Shown: piece after piece, positions 23,027 through 34,118 of the stretch | How positions within the stretch are numbered: the first letter of the stretch is position 1 | Layout of the letters: each line of letters starts with the position of its first letter | Assembly: GCA_963575645.1 (NCBI GenBank) | Contig: OY754470.1 | Location: forward strand, 29,618,501 to 29,682,500 | Length of the DNA stretch: 64,000 nt | Reading direction: 5' to 3' | DNA from: Xanthostigma xanthostigma | Lineage: Eukaryota; Arthropoda; Insecta; Raphidioptera; Raphidiidae | Made by a program: the position numbers and the translations under genes | The notes under the pieces: generated by a model | Databases searched by the model: none | Told to the model about the DNA's origin: nothing | Seen by the model: the letters and a program-made list of their open reading frames with translations, nothing else

Positions 23027-23535
23027 ACAAACCTTATAGGATATGGTTCTCAGTTAAATTGACCGAAAATGGTTTCATTTTATAGTTTAAAGGTCACTAA
23101 GAAAAAGTGTCCATGGGCGCATAGCCTAAAAACCAATAGATTTTTAGCTACAGATATGTTTAGCGAGATTTTAGATATAGGGATAGGTATCCATTGAATT
23201 CACAAACATGTTCCATGTTCAACGTTAGTGCTTTCTTTTTAGAAATAGAAAAATAGTCGAAAACTAGGTAATGTTGGAAGGTGGCTTGTATAAAATAATA
23301 ACGTCATATTCGGATTAAGCGCACACGAAAACATTTCTAGAGCTTAGGATTTTTTAAGATTGTGAATTCAATGAATATCCTTATATCTAAAATCTTGCTA
23401 AACATATCTGTAGCTAAAAATCTATTGATTTTTACAACTATGCATCCATGGACACTTTTTCTTAGTAACCTTTAAACTATAAAATAAAACCATTTTCGAT
23501 CAATTTAACCGAGAACCAAATCTCATAAGGTTTGT
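23027..23535. mobile_element. Fold-back MITE (~509 bp)
   Basis: The arms of about 190 bp are imperfect inverted copies. The left begins ACAAACCTTATAGGATATGG and the right ends CATAAGGTTTGT. Shared blocks include AAAGTGTCCATGG and TTAAATTGAYCGAAAATGG. The unpaired centre is about 130 bp. No coding was seen and no clear target duplication was found. Confidence 0.75.
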
Positions 23536-25392
23536 TCGAGGTCCTTTCTTACTACGCCTAAAAATTATTGTGTTTTAAACTATTTTAAATCAATGCAAAG
23601 ATGTGAAGTATTTCTAATACGAGTCATAGCTGAGACGGATTTCCGGTTTATCCTAAAATGATAATTTATAATTCGTGGCAGCACTGTCAACTATCTATTT
23701 TTAATAGTTGTGAATGTGTACTTTGTATTTTTTTATTGTTTATTTTACTATTGGAGCATCAACACTGTTGAGTATTTTTCCTATGAATAAATAGATAAGA
23801 AATCTGTTGGTGTTTGAAAATAAAATTTTAATTTAGTGAAAATGGTGTGTACAAGATTTAAAGTTATCATCAAAACACTAAATTAAGAAGAAGACTGTAT
23901 CGGAAATAGTAGATTGTATAAATATCTAGAGTGGAAAAAGGTATATTACTGACGAGTAAGTGACATTATGTTAAAATAAGGACAAGCGAGAATATTTTAC
24001 GATCAAAAGTAAAAATCAGAAAATTGGTTAATTGCATAAAAAATGAACCGCGTATTTTGCACTACACTTTAGAGACGTGAAGCCTTTAGCTGCGTTGACC
24101 GTAAACACACACGCAGTATATTATATCGTATAATAATATATTATTGTTTTTTTGTATCTTCGGGCAACTCACTCTATCGTGCGTAAAGAATTTCACTTCA
24201 AAAATTAGATTCATTTACGTAGCAAATGAGGTCCCCTACATGAAATTTAAAATGAAATTGAAATTCTGTCTGCATGATTGAGGATCTAGAAAAACGATTC
24301 AAACAATTTTCACGAAACTTACAAACCATCTAAGATCAACTTAGACCTCAAATTATACTTGCCGTAACAGAATTTCAGCTCGGAAGAACGACTAATTATG
24401 GATATCTTCACTAAGTTCATTGAGAAGTTTATTCGTAAATGAGACTAAAATAGTTGTATCTTCGTGTGAATGAACTATCATTACTACGTGTGTAAAACGT
24501 CGTAACTTAATCTGAATTAATATTGTGCGTCAACTGTAAGTTGAAGTTGTTAATTACCATTAAAGATATCATTTTCACAGCAATAATATCTACTTTTTCC
24601 GAAAGTCTACGTTAATCTATCTATAGGTGTTAGTCTGTGGTTTCACATAAAAAATCATTATTATCTGGTTTATGAGATTTCGTAAGTAATAATTTTTAGT
24701 ATGAGCTCAAGATAATTGATAAGTTATTAATAAGAAGCTACCGATCTTGGCATAGTGTTCTGTCGTAATGTCACCAAAAATGCTTTTTTTTATCGCAATA
24801 GCTGATTTTTTGTGGTTTTCTGGGAGGAGTTAGAATATCATAAAAACAGATTGTTGACTCAAAAATAAGACGATAGGAAAGTAAGTCTTTAATTATTAGT
24901 ATCACTGTATCTAATAATCAAATATCGACTTATGAATGTCGATTTAAAGGACAGCTTGGTGTAATGGTCGTGGATTCGAATCCCATCTTTATGCTCATGG
25001 ATATTTTGTGATGTCGTTTTAACAGATCTTTATTACTGAATTTGATAATATTTCTTACGGATCATATTGACGTCACAGATATGTAATTATTAATTAATTA
25101 TTATATATAGATATGATATGATAGATATATGTAATGATATATATCTATGACTGACGTTAATAGTAATAAATTTCGATCGGTATCCTAACAAAGTCAATAA
25201 CATTTTTTATTCGCGAGATTTCGTCAAAAAAAACACACCTTTTTGCTGTAAACAAAAAAAAAGAAGGCTGGAGCGATTTTTCTCAAGATTTCGTACTAAG
25301 TATTAACACGTGCGTACGTACGTACATACATACATACTGCACACACACGAATACTTCTTTTCAAAAATAGTGTAGCATGACTTTGAAACATA
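23536..25392. other. Intergenic AT-rich DNA with simple repeats
   Basis: No gene seen. It contains AT-rich simple sequence near 25080-25150 and a CGTACGTACGTACATACATA microsatellite near 25313-25338. A TTACTGACGAGTAAGTGACA block (about 23945) recurs near 60890. Confidence 0.5.
24957..24983 (+). pseudogene. tRNA-like A-box/B-box fragment
   Basis: TGGTGTAATGG (24957-24967) matches the tRNA A-box consensus. GATTCGAATCC (24973-24983) matches the B-box except for one base. Only 5 nt separate them, far less than in any tRNA, so this is at most a collapsed tRNA or tRNA-SINE head. It may be chance. Confidence 0.3.
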
Positions 25393-26389
25393 TAGTGGGA
25401 TCGATCCAACTCAAGGTTTGAAGTCGGAAAAAACATTTTTTTCCTATATTGTAGTTTAGAGTCTCCTCTATACATTAAAAATATTTTTGGTCCAGCAGGT
25501 GGAGGGGGAGGGGGGGAAATGACCATGGAAAATATGGGAAAATGAGTTTTTAGACAATAACTTTCTTAGTTGAAGTTGGACGGGAAAAAACCAATGGGTA
25601 AAAATGAAGGGCTCAAAAATACGCATAAACTGGTTTTTTGTTTTTTAAAATCGGTCCAGCGGTTCCCGAGATATCACGATTTGAATCAGCAAAACGGAGG
25701 CTGTACTTTTTTGTCGCGGCGAGAGCGTCCGAGAGCCGTGTTGATTTTTTTTGAAGGAAGAAATCGACTTAGGGACTTGAAATTTTTTTCCTCGGCAGAT
25801 GGTCGGGTCCAAATGATTGTCTGCAAATTTCAAGTCCCTAACTCGATTAGATGGGAAGGGGGAGGGGAAATAAAAAAAAATTTCAAATTGACCGACTTTC
25901 TTTATTTATCGGCCGATCTCGCACAACCAACGTGACTTTATAAAGGAACATTGGAACTTTAATTTTCAATATTTTTTTTTTATTTTTCGCCATAAATAAA
26001 CAAATTATGGCGAAAAAACCAATTTTTTTTTTTCGAAAAAACGTGTTTTTTTCTGGGAAGGAAGGGGGTGGGGGGAAAAAAATAATGCCATTAAACGCGT
26101 TTTTTTATTATCTTTAATTTAAGACGCCATGGAATGTAATCTGATGATTAGGAAGGGCGGAGGAGACCCGCAAAGTCTTTGCCCTGTAGCGGAGCGAGGA
26201 AAAGGGTTACGGACTAAAAACTCATTTTCCCATATTTTCCATGGTCGTTTCCCCCCCCCTCCCCCACCACCTGCTGGACCAAAAATATTTTTAATGTATA
26301 GAGGAGACTCTAAACTACAATATAGGAAAAAAAAATGTTTTTTCCGACTTCAAAAACAGGGTTTTTTTTCGACAGATCGCTCCCACTAC
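25393..26389. mobile_element. Fold-back element with G-rich/C-rich arms (~1 kb)
   Basis: The left arm (25393 to about 25553) and the right arm (about 26216-26389) are inverted copies. They share TATAGAGGAGACTCTAAACT, GGTCCAGCAGGTGG, the run of G (or C) and ACCATGGAAAATATGGGAAA. The proline-rich open frames seen on both strands are mirror images produced by this G-run. The centre has its own inverted block around AGGGACTTGAAATTT / AAATTTCAAGTCCCT. No transposase was seen. Confidence 0.8.
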
Positions 26390-26645
26390 ATAATAATATT
26401 ATTTTAAAAAATTTGATTTCCCATAAAAATAGCTTCCCAGTGTACCGGGAGTTAAAAAATACATATTAAACTTGAAAACAAAAACAATCTTCAATAAAAT
26501 TACTAATTTACATTGTAATTTCTATTAATCGATTCGTGCGGATAAAATGATCAGTACTAGTATATTTTTTGCCATAAAAAAAGTTATCGTTATTATAATA
26601 TAATTTGTATTTCCAACAAGTCAGTCAAATATCAGTATTACAAAT

Positions 26646-26771
26646 CTTTAATTAACGTCTGAATAGAACTCTTCAAGTAAATAAAATTGTTATATTGATT
26701 TGTATTTTTATCATTTTTGTCAATATATCGTATGGTCTGAGAAAAATTGGTCGACAATTTTATTTACTTGA
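26646..26771 (+). mobile_element. Short retroposon-like unit with 19-bp direct repeats
   Basis: The unit (TTTAATTAACGTCTGAATAG ... ATTGGTCGACAATTTTATTT) is flanked by AAATATCAGTATTACAAAT (26627-26645) and AAATATCAGTATTGCCAAT (26772-26790), 17 of 19 identical. Direct repeats of this length suggest target-primed reverse transcription. It also has 19-bp inverted ends (TTCAAGTAAATAAAATTGT near 26672 and its complement at the right end), which the 59.9-kb copy lacks. No poly(A) tail and no tRNA boxes were seen. Confidence 0.65.
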
Positions 26772-27079
26772 AAATATCAGTATTGCCAATACATTATATT
26801 AATCACATTTTTTCCATTTATTACAAACAATTCTGAAAATTATTTTCTAACCTTGTGTTTACTTGCTTAAATACACATTATTGTAAGTAGTAGGTAATGT
26901 CACCAGGTCCGGCTGAAAAGGTTCACCTCGGTCAAGCTTCGCTTTACGCACCTGGCATGCATCCGTGAATCGAAGCTTTATGGGAAAGACGTTCAACTGA
27001 AACAAGAGATTAAATACTTGAATGTTCAAACGTAGCAAAACATTCTGAATATTCTGACAATTATTTGGAAAATTCTGGG

Positions 27080-27532
27080 AAGTTCAAAGTTAACAAAAGT
27101 GAACGTTTTTTTTTGTCTCTGAGCAGAACACACACTATGACGCCATGCTTGTCGCCCATGTGACAAGATACATTTTTCTGATTGATTTTTGGTAAAACCA
27201 GCATATAAACAAGCACGAAAAATAGCCCCGGTTCTAATTTTAGCTCTGTTTCAACATCTCTGAGAACCGTAACAGAACCGTCACAGTCACACGAAGCAGC
27301 TGAAATGAAATGCGCAGTAGCTAAAACGAAACTGTTTGCATCGGTTTTGGATCACGTTTTAGCTACTGCGCATACTGTGACGGTTCGATTCTCAGAAAGG
27401 TTGGAACAGAACTTTTAAAATCCAGCTTGTAACCATGCAACGGAATCTGCAATCACGCCAGCATGGAAGCCAGCACAAATCCCAGCGGTGATTCTAGCGG
27501 CAAAACCAGCCTCGTGAGCAGCGACCTTTAGT
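27080..27532 (-). mobile_element. MITE family with CTACACACA(A)GGCTGG ends, copy 2
   Basis: An inverted relative of 16992-17394. The right end reads AAAACCAGCCTCGTGAGCAG then CGACCTTTAG, and the internal AATAGCCCCGGTTCTAATTT matches copy 1 on the other strand. The left end is diverged or lost, so that boundary is approximate. It is interrupted by the palindromic insertion at 27243-27414. Confidence 0.65.
27243..27414. mobile_element. Palindromic MITE nested in copy 2
   Basis: The ends CTCTGTTTCAACATCTCTGA and CTCAGAAAGGTTGGAACAGA are inverted. Further inside, GCGCAGTAGCTAAAACG meets CGTTTTAGCTACTGCGC. Comparison with the uninterrupted copy at 55.7 kb supports an insertion here. Confidence 0.7.
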
Positions 27533-27624
27533 TGCCGAGCATCCATAATCTACGATAATTATTTAACTATCTTCCAATATACAAGTCTTCTTCAGTATAA
27601 AGTAGTGTTGATCCAATAGAATGT

Positions 27625-27800
27625 TAAGATGAAGGAAGGTTTTGGTTGAGGATCATAAAATAATCTTTACCAATGTTTCTCTAGTGGCCAACGTTTCGAA
27701 AAATTTGAGGCCCTGAAGATATTTTTCAAAACTTTGGCCACTAGCGAAACATTGGTAAAGCTTATTTTATGATCCTCGACCAAAACCTTCCTTCATCTTA
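27625..27800. mobile_element. Hairpin MITE, TA-flanked (~175 bp)
   Basis: The left arm TAAGATGAAGGAAGGTTTTG and the right arm CAAAACCTTCCTTCATCTTA are perfect at the tips and stay paired for about 70 bp through TTTGGCCACTAG / CTAGTGGCCAA. The outermost TA could be the target duplication of a mariner-type MITE. The transcript would form a long hairpin. Confidence 0.75.
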
Positions 27801-28211
27801 TATACAAGTCTTCCTTTAGGTTATATATTATTAGAGCATCAATGCCCAAGATGTCTCTATCTTGAGCCGGTCCCGTTGATTTCGTTTAATAGTGATAAAT
27901 AATATCTGACTACTTATCAAACTAATGTTATCAGTCAAAAATATTATAATGGTTCAGTAGACAATGTGCAAATACGTTAGATATTTTAAATTATAGTTTT
28001 ACTGTGATTGTTTGAATTGTTTTATCAAAGCACAAACAGTGAAAAATAAAAACAATTTAATGAAATGTACATAAAAATCGAAGTTATAGATTAAAATTAA
28101 ATAATTTCTTAAATTTCCACAATTGTTAATAAGTTTCAAAGAAATGTTTTATCCTTCACATTGCTGATAAGGTGCTACACACAATATTTCAGGCATAGAT
28201 TGTATACATAA

Positions 28212-28428
28212 GTCCAGTAAAATTGCACTTTTCAAAAGTTTATGCTAAAATCGTCATATTTGCGAAAAGTTCAATGCTAAAGTATTTCGCGACCGCTAAT
28301 GACAATAAAAAACGGTAAGAATGTTTTTTTATTATTGAATTCCCTACAATTTTTTTTCGGGAACATTCTCATGTAGTTCTAGCTGTTGATGACAGTTTTA
28401 GCATAAACTCTTAGACTGCGCCAGTTTA
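28212..28428. mobile_element. Small TIR element (~215 bp)
   Basis: AAAAGTTTATGCTAAAATCGTCA on the left (near 28232) pairs with TGACAGTTTTAGCATAAACTCTT on the right (near 28389). Outside these, the left (AGTCCAGTAAAATTGCAC) and right (TGCGCCAGTTTAGTAAAA) ends pair weakly. It lies a few hundred bases upstream of the MFS gene. The ends are approximate. Confidence 0.55.
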
Positions 28429-28748
28429 GTAAAATACTTAAGAGCTATCATCGAACACAAAAAAATCACTTCCGCGAACCATACATTACAAACCTGTATT
28501 ATTTTAAAACAATTTTTCTGGATTATTTTATACAACCGAAAAAACAATCTACCTCATTTGTTGTGGTTGACATACTATTAAATAATGTGATTGTGATCCA
28601 TATTCACGTCAGCCTCAACCAAATTTTGATTCCTTTAGCGAAAACTGAACGAATGCGTGTCCTCCATAAGTCCTTTAAAATGTAGTTATTTTAAAAATTA
28701 ATTTTTATCTTTGCAGTGACCAGCAATCACAAATAAATAAAATTCAAA

Positions 28749-31700
28749 ATGAAACCAGAAATTGTCGAAACTCAAGAAAATCATCAACCAAATATCCAAG
28801 AAAATAAATCGGAACCAAATGACACAGGAGTGTCGTTTAAATCGCACAATGACACGTTATCAAAATATTCGATATTAACGGTGTCTTATTCAGGAGAATC
28901 TGCAGAAGTTACTAGGAAAAGGCAATATAATCGCAGTCAGTCATTAATGAACCTTAACTCAGAAAGATATTCAGCCATTGATGTAACAATAACAAAAGAA
29001 CGGTTACTAAGAACGAATCCTGTTACAAGAACATCGGCTTTACGAAACTTGACAAGAAAACAAAAGTTGACTTTGACGTCGTTAGCTCTTGTAGATTTTA
29101 TGAGTTTTTGTTCGATGTCTATAATGGCGCCATTCTTTCCACGCGAGGCTGCCGAAAAAGGAATGAATGACATTACATCGGGTTTCGTTTTTAGTTTTTA
29201 TGCGCTTGTTATGTTCATATCTTCTCCTATTTTTGGGAAAATTGTAAGTCCGAAATAAAATGCAATCAAATTTTCAAAATAGTTCTAAATATAAGTATTG
29301 ATATTTAAAACACTAATTTCTTTTTCAGTTACCGTTAGTTGGAGCGAAACGGCTTTTTATGACGGGGATGTTTGTATCAGGAATATGTAATTTGTGTTTT
29401 GGGTATGATGTTTATGTTGAGAAAGAAAGCTGCTTTTAAAATATTAAATCAGAAATAGAGTTACCGCCTAAGTACAAAAAAAAACAGCTTTCAAAAATTC
29501 TTTAAAGAGTTTATAATCTTATTGAAATGAGGAACTACACTTTTTTTATTTTTTAGGATTTTGGAATATATTGATGATTACACAATTTTTACAACATTAT
29601 GTTTTCTAATGCGAGGTTTGGAGGCAGTTGGAGCTAGTGCGTATTCAACAGCTAGTTATGTTTTCGTCGTAAATACCTTTCCAAATTCAATTGGAGGTGT
29701 CCTGGTAAGTTCGAGCTCCAAAATAAATGATCTAAATAATTAAGAAATATTTAAATAGATAATAGAAATGGATAGTTTTCTGCATGTTTATTTGCAACCG
29801 GCACACTAAAATTTATAATTTTAGATTTATTTTTCAGGGTATTCTTGAAACTTTTGTCGGTCTGGGAATGAGTACAGGGCCCGCTATTGGTGGTTTTCTA
29901 TATTCGGTATGTACTTTATTGCAGAGTGTAAAGTACCTATTCGTAGTGTTAATTTCACTTTAATGAACTTTTCCACTGTCAACAAATTAAAAAAAATACA
30001 CGTCACATTATTGATATATACAAATTGACATTTTTGTTTATAATATTAAAATCAATAATCTTATTGTTATTATTAACAAATATTATGATACAATATCATT
30101 AAAAAGAATTATAACCACGAAGTACTGCTGACCTCTATATAGATCAATCACGGCAAAAAAATTTTAAACTTCAAATTAAAAAGGGGTCTAAAATAAAATA
30201 TCAAGTTCCTTTATTTATTGCACATACAATAATTGTATGTGCTTATTGTATGTGCAATAAATAAAGGAACTTGATATTTTATTTTTTATTTAAAAAATGG
30301 GATATAATAGACGGTTTGGTGACGTGTTATTCTTTTATTTTGTAGCGGAAAAGTTCTTTGGGATAATCACTAATTTTATTGTTTTTCTCTAGCTAGATTG
30401 GAGGATTTTCGGTTCCATTTTTTGTTCTTGGTATTACAATGGTTCTAAGTGTACCAATAAACCTTTGTCTTTTACAATCAAGTGAAGGTAGGTAGTATAT
30501 GCATTATAATAATTGCTATATACAATGTTAACGATATTATTTTATCGAATTCTACATGTAAAATCAAATACGCATACCTATTGTGTTTTATCTTTTACAG
30601 ACTCCGGAGTTACAAGTAGATCAGGATCAATTTTAGATTTAATTAAAGTACCGTCTGTTGTGATAACAGGGTTAGTCATAGTAATTGTTTCCAATACCTG
30701 GGGATTTCTTGATCCTACTCTGGAACCACATTTAAGACAAGTATGTTATCAGCAATTACTTTTTTGATTCAACGTAATATATTCAGGGTTTATATTATAT
30801 ATTTTTTTGCAGTTCTCCTTAACTCCAGAACAAATAGGATTAATATTTTTATTATTTTCGGGACTTTACGGTATATCTAGTCCAGGATGGGGTTGGTTAG
30901 CTGACAAAGTACATCATCATTGGTCAATGATGGTGTGGGGGCTTTTGTTTTCTACTATAGGACTTTTGCTGCTAGGACCTTCACCGCTTCTCCCTTTCCT
31001 TCCAGGGTAAGAAAATTACATGTGAATCAGCTTCAACAAATATTTTTCAGGAATAATAATAGGGTTTTCCAATTTTTTCAGATCGCTTTGGTTGGATTTA
31101 GTCGCTTTATCAATATTGGGTATTTCAGTAGCTCTAGCTTTATTACCTACATTTCAAACGGTTCTGACCAGCGCATTGTAAGTAATTATCAACATTCTTT
31201 TATTATAAATAATTCAGTTCTGTTTTTTGAATTTAAATTAGAAGCGTTGACATTCATTATAACGTGAGAAGTTTTATAAACTTATAAACCTCATCAAGAG
31301 AAGAACTTCATTTTCAATCCTGTCATTTTATTGCAGAGAGGGGGGTTGCAGCGATTCGTTAGCAACATACAGTGTTGTTGCAGGTGCATGGTCTTGCATG
31401 TATGCTCTTGGGGAGGTGTTGGGACCAGCGTTAGGAGGTGTCTTACATCAACACTATGGCTTTCCCTTAACTGCTACAGTAATGGCAGGACTCACTTTTA
31501 CCTTGGTACGATATTTAAAACAAAATTTAAATATTTGTTTTGTGTTTTTCATTTTCAAACGAGCACAGGAGTGGAGAAAGTTTTCTTCGTAGAGCCATTT
31601 TAACTAAAATGTCACGATTCACGATTGTGTAAGCTCGGTAGACCGATTCGTATTTTTATTATTCTTAGTAATCAACTGAGGAATTTAAATGATAATAATT

Positions 31701-33254
31701 TTACCATTGCTTAGATAAGAACCTGGTAAAAAATTAAACGTAATACATTCGGAGATGTGGGGGGAAGAGACTTGCTTTTTTGTTGTTTGATGTCCCAAAA
31801 AAGCAAGGCTCTTGTCTATCTCCAAAATTATATCATCATTTTATCCATGTTCATTACGTGGTAGGCAATATTTAGTTTTTCTTATTTTCAAATACCGATT
31901 GTACCGCTTTTATTTCATGTCATATTAAAGTGTTGAAATTAAATAAGAATTTAGTGATTTTAAATATTATTAAATTAATGAATGACCTTAAACAACACTG
32001 ACGCTAGCGAGAAATAATTTTCCAAGCTATTTTCTAAAAACTCGTATAAATATAATTAATATAAAGAGTAATTTTTGTAACTATAAATTAATCGGTAGGT
32101 ACCGCAATGTCTATAAAATTTAAAATGTGTTTGAACAATTTTAGGCTTTGATCACCGCCATTTTTTTCATGGTTAGAGATTATTGTCGTATTCAGGATGA
32201 TTCTAAATCGTCTGACAGCGGAATTAGTGGCTCTTGGGGATCTACAGATGATTTTGCTACTGAAAGTATATCGGAAAAACAGTCTTTACTTGGAATGGCT
32301 GATTATCATATGTATACAAATGAAAAAATATTGTATTTCGGACAAAGTCGAAGAGATGAAAAGGAGGCAAGTTAACAGAACATATTTTAGGATATAATTA
32401 ATTTTTTTAAAAATCATCACATCAAAGTGTAATGTAAATATTCCGCTTAAAAAAAATCGTATCTGTCAGTCACATAAAAACTACCCAACAGTGAGTCATG
32501 GAGTCATGAAATTTATAATATATTGCACTTGGAATATCTGGATGAATGCGGTTAAAATTTCCCGATTTAAATTAGGGTAATTTGTCTCAATTTTTACACT
32601 CCGGGAGAAGTCAGGTCAGGCAGCTAGATAGTTTTTTATAATATAGCATCTCACCAAAAGCATAAATGTGAAAAAAGGACCAAGTTCGATACAAAGACCA
32701 GGTGGATTTGCCGGCTTTGCCAAAAAAAAAAGAATTGAGATCTAAGAAGGTGTCAAGTTTTCACTTGGCCACAGTTCATTATATCATAAAGACTAGACGC
32801 GGGTAATCTTCGGACGACCTGTTGATGAATTCGGGTCGATGCTCTCAGCCCCGGCTAGATGTATGTGAATTATTGATGACCTATCGGTCAGTCAGTCAGT
32901 GAATGTCCAAAATCGTGATTTTTTAATACTTATTGTACCTTGGAAACGATTCCGCCTAGACGTATGAAAATTGGAAAACTGCTTTTTTGTGGTAACCTTA
33001 CTACCCCCCTTGAAAAAATTCAGTTATGTAACGTAACTAGCCTTAGAAATAGAGAGGAGTCAAAAAGGACTCGAAATGGTTCGTGTAAATCTAGTGCACA
33101 ATGTTTTGCGAGAACTTGGCCAGTGCACTCCATACGTCATGGTTAATGATTATTAATTAGTATTGATTTTCAGATGGGCAAGGCAGATAAAAATCAAGTA
33201 ACGGATGTTCGAGGAACAATTGGTGTTACAGCGTATGGAGCATGCGAAGTTTAA
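28749..33254 (+). CDS. SLC18B1: MFS transporter, SLC18B1-like
   Basis: A predicted proton-coupled solute carrier of the vesicular amine transporter-like SLC18B1 branch; the substrate cannot be read from sequence. Coding exons: 28749-29243, 29329-29402, 29557-29704, 29838-29906, 30397-30487, 30601-30740, 30813-31006, 31082-31177, 31337-31505, 32145-32366 and 33174-33254. All introns are GT-AG except the last (GC-AG). The product is about 592 aa. A polar N-terminal tail of ~105 residues precedes TM1 (LTSLALVDFMSFCSMSIMAP) and the FFPREAAEKG motif, which matches SLC18B1 FFPKEAEKKG. Later landmarks are SGFVFSFYALVMFISSPIFG, GLGMSTGPAIGGFLYS, WGFLDPTLEPHLRQ, GPALGGVLHQHYGFP and a cytosolic Ser/Asp-rich tail. 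Human SLC18B1 is 456 aa, so the N-terminal tail is long. Reading through the GC donor instead ends at TAA 32373-32375 (568 aa). A leader exon boundary (TTTGCAG) lies at 28716. Confidence 0.93.
30191..30284. repeat. Perfect inverted repeat in MFS gene intron 4
   Basis: Two 41-nt arms (30191-30231 and 30244-30284) are exact reverse complements around a 12-nt loop. They start with AAATAAAATATCAAGTTCCT. It is probably a tiny MITE or hairpin. The loop repeats part of the arm (TTGTATGTGC). Confidence 0.85.
32367..33173 (+). promoter_or_regulatory. SLC18B1: GC-AG intron deciding the MFS C-terminus
   Basis: The donor reads AAGGAG then GCAAGT, which fits the strong consensus of GC donors (AG|GCAAGT). 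The acceptor is TGATTTTCAG before 33174. Splicing joins ...DEKE to MGKADKNQVTDVRGTIGVTA then YGACEV and a stop. Without splicing the frame ends four codons on as EAS-stop. GC donors are often alternatively used, so both C-termini may exist. Confidence 0.6.
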
Positions 33255-33673
33255 CAATGGTCAATTTTTAAATCAAAATCACGGTTAGTTCTCTGCAGAG
33301 AAATAATACGGATTGACAGGTTAATCAACGAGAATAATAATTATTATTGAATATAATACGAGTTGAGAATTAACCATAAAATTAACATTAGCTCCAATTT
33401 TTTTTATAATGAAATAGACGCAAAGCAACTTAATTAATCTGTACTGGAAAAAAATAACTATAGTACAATCAGTATCAGCTGTTTCTTTTCTGAAGCTTTG
33501 TGTTACGTCTATAAAAACAAATAGTATTTCATGCGAAATTGAATTAATACTCTAAAGTTTAATAGATATAGTATTAAAAATACCTATACTGAATAATGAT
33601 TACCTATTATTAGATATTAGGATTATAAATTTTAAACATTAAATATTAATTATAATTTTAATGTATGCAATGA

Positions 33674-33679
33674 AATAAA
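33674..33679 (+). terminator. Candidate poly(A) signal for MFS gene
   Basis: AATAAA lies about 420 nt after the long-form stop codon, followed by a T-rich stretch. The DNA is AT-rich, so chance is possible. Confidence 0.4.
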
Positions 33680-33860
33680 TTATTATTCTAAAACGTCGAC
33701 AATTTATTGTTTTATTAGTAAAGTTCTAAAAGTCGAAATGACCTAAACGCTGGGTGACGTCACAGTACCTATTATAATAATTTTGGACGTATATATTTTT
33801 CATACACACAAAAGTTTAGTATGAATGAAAAATAATGACAAGACACTTTTATAAAAAAAA

Positions 33861-34069
33861 TATAGTTTAAAAAAAACTAAAAAACACGCTTTATATCGTA
33901 CTAAAAAGTAAAAAATAATTGTTTTAAAATAAGCTTAAAAAGCGTGGGGCGCTTTGTTCCACATTTTCGTACATCGAGCGCCCAACGCTTTTTAAGCTTA
34001 TTTTAAAACAATTATTTTTTACTTTTTAGTACGATATAAAGCGTGTTTTTTAGTTTTTTTTAAACTATA
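33861..34069. repeat. Near-perfect inverted repeat, 209 bp
   Basis: Arms of about 85 nt (TATAGTTTAAAAAAAACTAA ... AAGCTTAAAAAGCGT) flank a GC-richer loop with GGGGCGCT / AGCGCCC. The piece TATAAAGCG also occurs between units of the adjacent repeat cluster, so the two may be parts of one larger element. Confidence 0.8.
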
Positions 34070-34118
34070 TTTTATTTTTCACTTTTTAGTTTGAGGATCT
34101 ATAAAAGAATTTATTAAT

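Noticed and set aside
25296-26407. Proline-rich open frames (PPPPPPAGPKIFLMYRGDSK) on both strands
   Set aside because: The same peptide appears on opposite strands because the two arms of a fold-back element are mirror copies. The prolines come from a G/C run. Not a protein gene.
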